Source: an uncultured Desulfobulbaceae bacterium (GTDB lineage Bacteria; Desulfobacterota; Desulfobulbia; Desulfobulbales; BM004). Taken from it: a stretch of 9,212 nucleotides of DNA. The stretch lies in the NCBI GenBank assembly GCA_947258675.1, contig CAMYJP010000075.1, forward strand, positions 1 through 9,212, in the 5' to 3' direction. The position numbers were made by a program, and so were the translations under genes. Each line of letters begins with the position of its first letter. The stretch's first letter is position 1. Shown in pieces: positions 1 through 5,537 of the stretch. Below the pieces are notes generated by a model that saw nothing but the letters and a program-made list of their open reading frames with translations, was not told the origin of the DNA and searched no databases.

Positions 1-801
1 ACATTTGCAGAAAACCTGCTCAAAAAAATCGAACTCGATCGGCTGGCCGCAAGGGTTGCTGCATCCTGCGGGTCGGCCGGCGTCCGTCACTTGGTAAACA
101 AAAAGGCCATGCGCCGCCTCCTGGAAATGAGCCCCTACACCCACCAGCATGAACGCGACCTGGATCTCTATGTCAAAGAGATGGCGGGTGAGCAGCCAAA
201 AATCCTGGTGTTGGACAACGAACTGCCGATCTTCCGGTCCACCGTAAAAGATGTGGTCACCCGGCGAAGCCCGCTGACCCTGGAACTGTGGAGTATCCGC
301 ACCATCCGGAGAATCTTGGTTGATTCCGATATCAAAGAGAGCGTCGGAAGTGAATCGGTTGCAACTGTTGCAAAAGATACAATCGAACTGCTTGATCTGA
401 CTTACACGGATAGGGATATTGAGCGGCTGGCCATCGAGGGCATGGCCTGGCTGGAAGGCCGGAAGGCCGACGGCGTCGAAACAACGCTGGCCATGTTTGC
501 CGAACTGTTAGGGTATAAGAAACCGCCACGATATCTCGGACTGGAACAGACAATATGTTATGGAGCGCCAGCCGCCGGGCCGGACAAAGACGAGACCTTC
601 GGCCCCCTGGTCCTGTACCGGCCGGCAACCAACATTCTGGTCTGGGTTGATAAAAAAATATCCCGCTTTGACCTGGAGCATCTGGATTTCCTTCGCGCTA
701 TAGCCGCCGGCCAATCAACCGTACCAGTATTCGGCGATGCAGTTTTTCGAAAGCTGAAAACCAAGGTGCTGGAGCGTCCCGAACGGGTTCTGGCAGTTTG
801 A
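1..801 (+). CDS. Conserved-looking protein of unknown function, 3' part (5' end outside window)
   Basis: The reading frame is open from the first base of the window to a TGA at 799-801, giving 266 visible residues. A TTG at position 91 could be taken as a start, but no Shine-Dalgarno sequence precedes it and the 30 codons before it read as normal protein, so I treat the gene as cut by the window edge. I do not recognise the family. The sequence is soluble-looking, mixed alpha/beta, with many charged residues, no membrane segment and no obvious nucleotide-binding or metal motif. Its DNA is visibly richer in G and C than the rest of the window, with many GCC, CTG, CGG and GGC codons. It is also the only convincing plus-strand gene. 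This suggests it belongs to a different neighbourhood from the minus-strand genes that follow. No function is proposed. Confidence 0.75.
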   Translation, partial: TFAENLLKKIELDRLAARVAASCGSAGVRHLVNKKAMRRLLEMSPYTHQHERDLDLYVKEMAGEQPKILVLDNELPIFRSTVKDVVTRRSPLTLELWSIRTIRRILVDSDIKESVGSESVATVAKDTIELLDLTYTDRDIERLAIEGMAWLEGRKADGVETTLAMFAELLGYKKPPRYLGLEQTICYGAPAAGPDKDETFGPLVLYRPATNILVWVDKKISRFDLEHLDFLRAIAAGQSTVPVFGDAVFRKLKTKVLERPERVLAV

Positions 802-1194
802 ATACATTGTCATGCTTCTCAACATACCAGAAATCCTGTCGTGTCCTGTTGACGATTAAAATGGTGCACTTTGAAGTTGAATCTACCTGTATAACAAGTG
901 ATTCTACAGTTCTGTATATCTCTATGATCGTGTAAATATACAGAATTATTTGAACCTGGCACAGAACGCTAAATTGAGAGGTCAACAGCAAGGTCTCTTT
1001 TCTCTATTTTTCGAATTTCTAGAGGCAAGGCATCACTTCCTTGCCACACATCTGGATTTTTTAATTTTCGGGCTTCTTTCAATGTGTATGATGGTTAGTT
1101 GCGATCCAATATAGGACATACCTCCTCTGGGTATTATGTACAGGGCAGAATTACGTTAATAAATCAGCACTGCCCTATGGTCCTATAATATGGT
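802..1194. other. Gene-free stretch between the convergent left-edge gene and the cupin gene
   Basis: No credible coding frame was found. It contains three dyads. The first is a perfect 10-bp AT-rich inverted repeat (910-919 with 936-945, 16-base spacer). The second is a 7-bp repeat with an 8-base loop (1024-1030 with 1039-1045). The third is a 7-bp repeat (1142-1148 with 1170-1176, 21-base loop), lying 19 bases past the cupin stop codon. The two genes converge on this stretch, so both transcripts must end here, but none of the dyads is followed directly by a clear T tract. They are at best weak terminator candidates. Confidence 0.5.
1024..1045 (+). terminator. Weak candidate terminator hairpin for the left-edge gene
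   Basis: A 7-bp stem (GGCAAGG with CCTTGCC) closes an 8-base loop. A run of six T starts about 11 bases after the stem on the plus strand rather than immediately after it. It lies 222 bases past the stop of the left-edge gene. The distance and the displaced T run keep this call weak. Confidence 0.25.
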
Positions 1195-1548
1195 CTACCC
1201 TGTTTGGGGCAGTGGTTGGTTGTGATGCACAAAGAGTTGCAAAGGATCGGTGCCAGTGTTGCGGGTACCATGTTCACCTTTTGCCGGAATATAGAGATAA
1301 TCGCCGGGCTCTATAGGTCGCCAGCTGCCATTGACATAGGTCTCTCCATGGCCGCGAACTACAAATATGGAATCTGCCTGCTCTTCGTGCTCATGGATGG
1401 GGGTTTCGGAACCGGGCGCGATCTCGACTAGACAAACACAGGCCGTATTGTCCTCCTTACTGGTGATAAATATTGCGACTTTGATATTGTCGAATGTGGG
1501 ATGCTTGGTGAAAATCATTTCCTGCTGGGGGAAAAATTTTGTCTCCAT
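1195..1548 (-). CDS. Small single-domain cupin protein
   Basis: This 117-residue protein is one cupin beta-barrel. Cupin motif 1 lies at residues 46-66: Gly46, His52 and His54 as the HxH pair, and Gly66 closing the motif. Asp59 occupies the position that is usually the glutamate ligand. Motif 2 is at residues 82-97, with Gly82, Pro88, His93 and Asn97 in the canonical spacing. Three histidines and one acidic residue are therefore present, so metal binding is likely. The family includes small dioxygenases, isomerases, sugar-binding and regulatory proteins, and nothing here singles out a substrate. There is no signal peptide, so it should be cytoplasmic. The ATG is well supported by AAGGAG (complement of 1555-1560) six bases upstream. 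The gene appears monocistronic, with its own promoter at 1571-1600. Confidence 0.88.
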   Translation of the reverse strand: METKFFPQQEMIFTKHPTFDNIKVAIFITSKEDNTACVCLVEIAPGSETPIHEHEEQADSIFVVRGHGETYVNGSWRPIEPGDYLYIPAKGEHGTRNTGTDPLQLFVHHNQPLPQTG

Positions 1549-1570
1549 GGCGCACTCCTTATATTCCTGG

Positions 1571-1600
1571 ATTATATCGTGAGGTGACTTAGAAGGTCAC
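1571..1600 (-). promoter_or_regulatory. Sigma70-type promoter of the cupin gene overlapped by a dyad
   Basis: On the minus strand a perfect TATAAT (complement of 1571-1576) is preceded, after an 18-base spacer, by GTGACC (complement of 1595-1600), a four-of-six match to the -35 box. Transcription would start near 1564, giving a leader of about 16 bases that includes the AAGGAG ribosome binding site. A 5-7-5 inverted repeat (GTGAC at 1584-1588, GTCAC at 1596-1600) covers the -35 box and part of the spacer, where a repressor or activator would act. The regulator is unknown. Confidence 0.5.
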
Positions 1601-1722
1601 ATAAAATAGGCTATATGTCATCTCTAATTCATGGCTATGTTAAAATAAAATGCTATGCCATAGTGGAGAATTTCATTGCTATTGTTACCTAAATGAGGTT
1701 TCCAATGGCAATAACAACCCCA

Positions 1723-1965
1723 CTACCACTTCAGAGCCTCATTAACAAGTATAGGCCTCCCCTCTAATCCTCTGAGATTTAGGCTATTAATCGCGGAGCG
1801 TGCTTCCGTCAAAGATGGCATTTCTACGAATCCAAACCCCTTTGATATGCCAATAGTTTCGTCTTTTATTATCGTGGCTGATTCAACCTGTCCGAAGGAT
1901 TCAAAAACCTGGCGTAACTGTTCTTCAATAAGAGTGTGGGACAAATTGCCTACATAGATTTTCAT
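1723..1965 (-). CDS. Single-RRM RNA-binding protein
   Basis: This 80-residue protein is one RNA recognition motif and almost nothing else. RNP2 is at residues 3-8 (IYVGNL) and RNP1 at residues 42-49 (KGFGFVEM). The RNA-stacking aromatics Tyr4, Phe44 and Phe46 are all present. The beta-alpha-beta-beta-alpha-beta order fits the full domain, with the second helix near residues 53-63. There is no glycine-rich tail, unlike several cyanobacterial Rbp proteins. Such short RRM proteins occur in cyanobacteria and many Desulfobacterota, where they are thought to bind single-stranded RNA. Some cyanobacterial members are cold-regulated, which may or may not apply here. The ATG follows an excellent AAAGGAGG (complement of 1971-1978) at 5-base spacing, so strong translation is expected. 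The gene stands alone, with dyads in its leader. Confidence 0.93.
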   Translation of the reverse strand: MKIYVGNLSHTLIEEQLRQVFESFGQVESATIIKDETIGISKGFGFVEMPSLTEARSAINSLNLRGLEGRPILVNEALKW

Positions 1966-1984
1966 TTTGACCTCCTTTGAAGGG

Positions 1985-2047
1985 TAGACAACTCAAAATG
2001 ACTGACAAGGTTAAAGTTTGTCTAAATAATAATTGGAACCTCCAATT
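1985..2047 (-). promoter_or_regulatory. Dyads upstream of the RRM gene (leader or operator)
   Basis: Two inverted repeats lie before the RRM start. The nearer pairs 1985-1991 with 2018-2024 (7 bp, perfect, 26-base spacer). The farther is a compact perfect 7-3-7 dyad at 2031-2047 (AATTGGA, then three bases, then TCCAATT). A TATTAT on the minus strand (complement of 2026-2031) could be a -10 element abutting the compact dyad, but no good -35 box is visible at standard spacing. If transcription starts near 2020 the nearer repeat lies in the mRNA leader. The roles are inferred only. Confidence 0.3.
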
Positions 2048-2188
2048 CGTATGGTAAAAAGATACTTCTTCATTTGCCTATAATCTTAAACCCACCCATC
2101 CCCATTTTTCCTTTTAAATTATTCGGCCAATAGAGACTAATGTCCCTTTAGTAGGAGCAAAACTTAGGCCAAAATAATATTCAATGAC

Positions 2189-2227
2189 GAAGATCAATTA
2201 AATTCAATACGTTATTAATTGATCTTC
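2189..2227. repeat. Perfect 13-bp inverted repeat with 13-base spacer
   Basis: The left arm 2189-2201 (GAAGATCAATTAA) is the exact reverse complement of the right arm 2215-2227, around a 13-base spacer. It is about 225 bases upstream of the RRM start and roughly 600 bases beyond the lipoprotein stop. Neither side has a T tract, so it is not a standard terminator. It could be a protein-binding site, a transposable-element remnant or an RNA stem. Confidence 0.6.
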
Positions 2228-2428
2228 TGATCATGACAAATCTAAGGGTGATCCCAATTAGAAGATTTGTTGTGAATGAATAGAAAAATTGCAAATTACG
2301 AAGAATGAAAATCAATTAGATATGCTTTTGTAGATAAAGAATAGGGTAGTTAAGATATTCTTAAATTACCAAGAACTTGCCAGCATAGCAAATTTTCGCG
2401 TTTCAAGAATTTTTTTCAGGTGTGGAAT

Positions 2429-2650
2429 GGTTATGTCAACCTGACAGTGCCAGGAAGATTGAATATATTTTTGGCTCTGGCCTGGCTTTGGTTTTTCTGG
2501 TTTATGGGGGCTATCAGATAAAGTAAGGTTATGTCAACCTGACTATACTGGTGAGTTACAAAGGGCTTTTTGTAACAGGATTAAAAAAGCCGGATCGAGA
2601 TAATTTCCTCTCAAATCCGGCTTGTGTTTTATCTGGTTTATTGTGGCTAT
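2429..2650. repeat. Two diverged tandem copies of a hairpin-containing unit
   Basis: Each copy begins with the same 17-base element (GGTTATGTCAACCTGAC at 2429-2445 and 2527-2543) and ends with a 19-base element matching at 17 positions (2496-2514 and 2632-2650). Between them each copy has a hairpin followed, on the plus strand, by a T-rich stretch. The stems are GCCAGG/CCTGGC (2449-2454 with 2481-2486) and AAGCCGGAT/ATCCGGCTT (2587-2595 with 2615-2623). Two stem pairs differ between copies and both changes are compensatory (A-T to G-C and G-C to A-T). Copy 2 carries about 40 extra bases, including a perfect 8-bp hairpin (2555-2562 with 2569-2576). Tandem small RNA genes with their own terminators would look like this, but a dispersed repeat family is equally possible. 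Confidence 0.55.
2583..2623 (-). terminator. Rho-independent-type terminator, probably for the lipoprotein gene
   Basis: A perfect 9-bp stem (2587-2595 with 2615-2623) has an additional inner GAG/CTC pairing. On the minus strand it is followed directly by six T. It lies 217 bases beyond the stop of the lipoprotein gene, the only minus-strand gene reading towards it. Read on the plus strand the stem is followed by TTGTGTTTT, so it may also stop plus-strand transcripts. It is part of copy 2 of the tandem repeat. Confidence 0.6.
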
Positions 2651-2839
2651 AAATCATAGGCAAAAAATCAATATTTTCAATCTTTATAGCAGGAACTGCA
2701 GTGATGATAGCTGGTTGGGCTAGCCGATACTTAATGGATAGCAGACAGTGATGGTTTATTGAACTCTAAGAAACACTAAATTAATAACAGTAGTTAGAAA
2801 TGAAACAAATAATATGGGCTAATTATCACATACAGCCAC

Positions 2840-3463
2840 TTAATAATAGGGATTGTTGCGGTTCAACTTTTCGATTTTCTCCTTGGCTATTGAACGCTGT
2901 TTTTCCTTGTTGTCTATCTCTGATTCAAGCTTGCCGACGTTCTCGTACATTTCCTTAATCTCTGCGAGCAGGATAATGCGCTCGGTAGCGGTAGGTTTTT
3001 CACTTATCAGCAGTTTTTCTTTTTCAAGAAGATCCTTTTTGATATTTTCAACTTTCTTTTTTTGGGATTGAATTGAGGATGAAAGATTTTTAATCTTCTT
3101 CTGTTTGGTGTGGAATTTGCGGCCGTAATGATATCCATCAAGAAACAAGAGCTCCATTTCCGGAGGACATACTCCGTTATAGATTGCTCCTCTCTTACCT
3201 GCTTCAAATCCGTTCAATTCGGTGCAGTACTGGGCAATACCTTCTGAGTAGCCTTGCTGATAGGCATCAAGATCTGGAACAACATTAAACTTGGCACAGG
3301 CTGAACGGTGTTTGCCGATGTAGGACTGAAGTCTGCCGTTTATGCTGTCTTCCATACCGATCATTCTCCAATCGGCATTGACGCACTCGGATTTATTCAA
3401 TGTAGCGCATCCGCTGATTGCAAAAAGTATTAGAATCAATATTGTTGTTAGGTAATTCCTCAT
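2840..3463 (-). CDS. DUF2799-like outer-membrane or periplasmic lipoprotein with C-terminal coiled coil
   Basis: The 207-residue product begins with a lipoprotein signal peptide: Arg2, a hydrophobic stretch at residues 5-16, and the lipobox ISGC with Cys19 as the lipidated residue. Residues 27-116 resemble the DUF2799 family. They show an Asp31-Trp32 pair, a His52 and four spaced cysteines (27, 56, 80, 99). Two Gly-x-x-x-Gly segments and the terminal Gly-Tyr-x-x-Gly near residue 110-114 add to the match. The four cysteines could form two disulfides in the periplasm. Residues 120-203 are lysine/glutamate-rich heptad-like sequence with a proline break near 156, indicating two coiled-coil segments; this extends past the DUF2799 part. 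The ATG is preceded by AAAAGGA at 6-base spacing. DUF2799 has no established function, and the coiled coil suggests a structural or partner-binding role in the envelope. Confidence 0.82.
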   Translation of the reverse strand: MRNYLTTILILILFAISGCATLNKSECVNADWRMIGMEDSINGRLQSYIGKHRSACAKFNVVPDLDAYQQGYSEGIAQYCTELNGFEAGKRGAIYNGVCPPEMELLFLDGYHYGRKFHTKQKKIKNLSSSIQSQKKKVENIKKDLLEKEKLLISEKPTATERIILLAEIKEMYENVGKLESEIDNKEKQRSIAKEKIEKLNRNNPYY

Positions 3464-3774
3464 GCTATATCCTTTTTTGGGGTTGCATCAAAAGAAACAA
3501 CTTTCATTCATGGCCATCTCTAATCAAAGTCTCACGGCCTTTATCTTTATCGGACACCAGTAGGAAGTTTTAAGAATTTTTCCATTTTAGTAATAAAAGT
3601 CAGACTTGAGATTTGTAGAGTCTCAGTTCTGGCCTTCCAAAAATATATATAAGAGAGAGCAGAGCAACAAAGTCTAAGGATCACAAAGGCTAGAGGGTCT
3701 AATCTTGAAATATCAAAGTCAATATATTTTCTCAAAAAAGCCCTGGCCAAGCTGAATATAAATCTATGAACTTT

Positions 3775-3797
3775 TTCCTAATCAAAATAATTAGGAA
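3775..3797. repeat. Perfect 8-bp inverted repeat
   Basis: TTCCTAAT (3775-3782) is repeated in inverse orientation at 3790-3797 around a 7-base spacer. It is AT-rich, has no T tract on either exit side, and is the first of three hairpins downstream of the SRPBCC gene. Confidence 0.45.
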
Positions 3798-3855
3798 GCG
3801 GTAGATTTTCTTCCTTATCAACGATTAGTGAGGTATATTAACTGTTAATGTTGAT

Positions 3856-3887
3856 AATCGTGACAGATTTAGCAGCCTGTCACGATT
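3856..3887. repeat. Perfect 11-bp inverted repeat
   Basis: AATCGTGACAG (3856-3866) pairs exactly with 3877-3887 around a 10-base loop. It is strong enough to form a stable RNA stem, but no T tract follows on either strand. It may be a secondary, U-less terminator behind the one at 3925-3948, or an operator-like site. Confidence 0.55.
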
Positions 3888-3914
3888 TCAATTGATAGTA
3901 GTAGTTTGGACTTG

Positions 3915-3948
3915 AAAAAATAAAAAGGCAGGGCTTGAACCCTGCCTT
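3915..3948 (-). terminator. Rho-independent terminator of the SRPBCC gene
   Basis: A perfect 9-bp stem (AAGGCAGGG at 3925-3933, CCCTGCCTT at 3940-3948) closes a 6-base loop. On the minus strand it is followed by TTTTTATTTTTT (complement of 3915-3926). It lies 117 bases beyond the stop codon of the SRPBCC gene and is the clearest terminator in the window. Confidence 0.85.
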
Positions 3949-4064
3949 AATTAATCCGATTAAGTTTTACTAGGAATACTCATCTATTGGTTCGCCCGCT
4001 AGTGTGAGCGAAATAGCGAATATTTCTTGCCTCACCTAGTCTCATGTGGCAAGCCTTTTGAGCC

Positions 4065-4493
4065 TCAGTTCTCCAAATTTGCCTTGATATTTTCCATAGC
4101 CAGATCGGCCTCTCTCTCATTTTGTTTCAGCACCACTCCCTCAACTAACTTGCCAAGTACAGGTACAGGGATAGTGTATTGCAAATCAAGATTTAATTTT
4201 GTGCCACCGTCATAAGTCTTAAACGTCCAAGTCCATATACTGACAATACCTAATTTGCTCCGGGTCGCAGATTTTTCATTGGGAATGTATTCAGTAACCT
4301 TGCTCTCACCATCAAACCGAATCCCGGCCATTTTATAGGTCCACCGAAAATGGGTTTCTACTCCTTGGCCAGTAATATCCTTAACTTCTATCATACCAGG
4401 CAGCCATTCCGGCATTTTTATCCAGTCAGTTAAATAATTGAAAACTTTTTCTACTGGAGCGCTAATGCTGATGTTTCTTTCCAAATTGGTCAT
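4065..4493 (-). CDS. SRPBCC-family (polyketide cyclase/dehydrase-like) protein
   Basis: This 142-residue cytoplasmic protein fits the START/SRPBCC helix-grip fold. The N-terminus is typical of the family: a first strand ending in the ISAPVEKVFNYLTD segment (residues 10-23), then the Trp24 and Pro28-Glu29-Trp30 region that begins the long helix. Strands follow through residues 36-108, with a tryptophan-rich strand at 87-92. A long amphipathic C-terminal helix (about 112-141) would cap the ligand cavity. The family binds hydrophobic ligands such as lipids or polyketides, and a few members are enzymes. No catalytic residues identify a reaction here, so the ligand is unknown. The ATG has a strong AGGAGGG (complement of 4501-4507) at 7-base spacing. 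The gene is monocistronic, with its own terminator. Confidence 0.85.
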   Translation of the reverse strand: MTNLERNISISAPVEKVFNYLTDWIKMPEWLPGMIEVKDITGQGVETHFRWTYKMAGIRFDGESKVTEYIPNEKSATRSKLGIVSIWTWTFKTYDGGTKLNLDLQYTIPVPVLGKLVEGVVLKQNEREADLAMENIKANLEN

Positions 4494-4942
4494 AACAATT
4501 CCCTCCTATCGATTTTGGAAGGTGATATTATTCAAAGATTAAAAGACAAAAGCCCTAAGAGAGGTGGTTACCCCTATGAAGGCTGATTATGGCATTTTAC
4601 GGATCTCTTTCATGTGCTTCCCCCAGGGAAAGAGATAATCTTTAAAGAGAAAACTAAGTATGGCTTAACAAAGGATCAAGTGCCACGATGTGAGAATGGG
4701 GATATTTTGTTAGGATGTCGGCAGAAGATTGCTTGCCATCACCTTGACTCCTCAGATTGCCGATTCCCTTCCAATGTTTGTAATGGTAATTAATCTGATC
4801 TTATTCCATTACCCAAACTTTTCCGAAAAACACCCGTCTCGATTTTTGCGTCGTGAAAGTTACAGTATTTACCTGTCGCTCCTCAGGATTTCCAAGAAAC
4901 TTTTCCATATCATTAACTTTTTTCGTCTAGTGCAGCAGGCGA
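4494..4942. other. Gene-free stretch upstream of the SRPBCC gene
   Basis: Besides the SRPBCC ribosome binding site, I see no gene in these 449 bases. A 9-bp perfect inverted repeat (ATCTCTTTC at 4603-4611 with 4628-4636, 16-base loop) lies about 110 bases upstream of the SRPBCC start and could belong to its promoter or leader. A 7-bp repeat pairs 4780-4786 with 4806-4812. A plus-strand frame at 4729-5019 overlaps the broken toxin gene and has no coding character. Confidence 0.4.
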
Positions 4943-5196
4943 TTAGTAGTGATCACGCAGTTGAGCAATTAACACCGCGTCATCTTCAGCTTTATAAACA
5001 ATTCGATGTTCATCTGTAATGCGGCGAGACCAATAGTCAGAAAGGCCATGTTTTAAGAGCTCTGGTTTACCGATTTCTTCTGAGGGTGTACGTTGAATGT
5101 CAAGAATTAGAAGGTTGATACGTTTTAATATTTTTTATCGGTGCGTTGCCAGTATAGATAGTCTTTCAAAGCATGTTCCGAAAATATGAGCTTCAA
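4943..5196 (-). pseudogene. yoeB: YoeB-family toxin (ribosome-dependent mRNA endonuclease), frameshifted
   Basis: Read with one base restored, this gene encodes 84 residues, the length of E. coli YoeB, and matches that family along its whole length. YoeB binds the ribosomal A site and cleaves mRNA during translation. The family's active-site residues are all at their usual numbers: Glu46, Arg65, His83 and Tyr84. As written, the frame breaks after residue 22: the A run complementary to 5131-5136 has six bases where seven would keep the frame, and a stop follows at once, leaving a 23-residue peptide. After the run the other frame continues cleanly to a TAA at 4943-4945. The start is TTG at 5194-5196, overlapping the antitoxin's TGA by four bases. 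AAGGAG (complement of 5205-5210) lies eight bases upstream, so the two are translationally coupled. The cause may be a recent mutation, a sequencing error in the homopolymer, or slippage. Confidence 0.9.
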
Positions 5197-5465
5197 TCCT
5201 TAAGCTCCTTTTCTGATCCTTTGCCAGCCTCAAGTTCAGCGATTGACTCAAGGAGTCGCCGAGCATTTTTGGGACTTCTTAAGAGGTAAGTAGTCTCTTC
5301 AGGGGATTCAAAATCTTCAAGAGACATCATGACAACAGGTTGGGCTGCTTTCCGAGTTATGATCACAGGAGAATGATCGTCACATACTTTTTTCATCGTT
5401 TTAGCAAGATTACCCCTTGCAGCTGTATAAGTGATAGTATTCAGAATATTCCCCCATTCGAACAT
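5193..5465 (-). CDS. yefM: YefM-family (Phd/YefM) antitoxin
   Basis: The product is the antitoxin of the adjacent YoeB toxin. In this family the N-terminal half dimerises and binds operator DNA, while the C-terminal helix wraps the toxin. The TITYTAARGNLAKTM segment matches the YefM N-terminus, and the LLRSPKNARRLLESI segment is the family's toxin-proximal signature, followed by the usual GKG-containing acidic tail. The family's first residue aligns with a CTG codon at 5442-5444, preceded at six bases by GGGGG (5451-5455); from there the product would be exactly 83 residues, as in E. coli. The nearest canonical start is the ATG at 5463-5465, adding seven residues but lacking a clear ribosome binding site. 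A TTG at 5507 also exists, but it falls inside a -35-like TTGACT (complement of 5502-5507), so it is unlikely to be coding. Confidence 0.87.
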   Translation of the reverse strand: MFEWGNILNTITYTAARGNLAKTMKKVCDDHSPVIITRKAAQPVVMMSLEDFESPEETTYLLRSPKNARRLLESIAELEAGKGSEKELKD

Positions 5466-5537
5466 GCACAATTTGTTGTATGGCAAGGCAAATATGGTTA
5501 AAGTCAATTTGCAATTCAGTTAGGGGAGACGGTGTCA

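Larger units (their letters stand above)
1966..2839. other. Long gene-free stretch with several dyads and a tandem repeat
   Basis: These 874 AT-rich bases separate the RRM gene from the lipoprotein gene, and I see no credible protein-coding gene in them. Structured elements are concentrated here: dyads in the RRM leader (1985-2047), a perfect 13-bp inverted repeat (2189-2227), an 8-bp inverted repeat (2236-2243 with 2263-2270) and a small AT dyad (2350-2364). A two-copy tandem repeat with hairpins (2429-2650) and a strong terminator-type hairpin (2583-2623) complete the set. The density of hairpins suggests small RNAs or dispersed repeat elements rather than decayed genes. Confidence 0.5.
3464..4064. 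other. Gene-free stretch with three successive hairpins
   Basis: No convincing gene is present in these 601 bases. A 67-codon minus-strand frame (3547-3750) starts at TTG without a ribosome binding site and was not accepted. The part nearest the SRPBCC gene contains three perfect inverted repeats within 175 bases: 3775-3797, 3856-3887 and 3925-3948. Only the last has terminator character. The remainder is AT-rich without recognisable features. Confidence 0.45.

Noticed and set aside
91..801. TTG at 91 as the real start of the left-edge gene
   Set aside because: The frame is open to base 1, the earlier codons look like protein, and no ribosome binding site precedes the TTG.
910..945. 10-bp AT-rich inverted repeat as a terminator
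   Set aside because: The stem is AT-only apart from two pairs, the loop is 16 bases and no T tract follows. It is recorded only as a dyad.
698..991. 97-codon minus-strand frame across the end of the left-edge gene
   Set aside because: It is antisense to a well-supported gene for its first third and AT-rich noise for the rest.
2429..2543. 17-base direct repeats as target-site duplications of an inserted element
   Set aside because: The bracketed DNA has no terminal inverted repeats, and the repetition continues beyond the second copy, which fits tandem duplication better.
2653..2751. Short plus-strand open stretch encoding a hydrophobic, membrane-like peptide
   Set aside because: Only 32 codons, no canonical start at its beginning; an internal ATG at 2704 would give 15 residues. 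It might be a gene remnant, but nothing firm supports it.
3547..3750. 67-codon minus-strand frame in the gap after the lipoprotein gene
   Set aside because: It starts with TTG without a ribosome binding site, its sequence matches no family I know, and the DNA shows no coding pattern. It could be a repeat-derived frame, which a genome-wide search would show.
4729..5019. 96-codon plus-strand frame
   Set aside because: It runs antisense into the YoeB toxin remnant, lacks a ribosome binding site and has no protein-like pattern.
5466..5507. N-terminal extension of the antitoxin from TTG at 5507
   Set aside because: The TTG lies in a TTGACT resembling a -35 box and the extra residues have no counterpart in YefM proteins.
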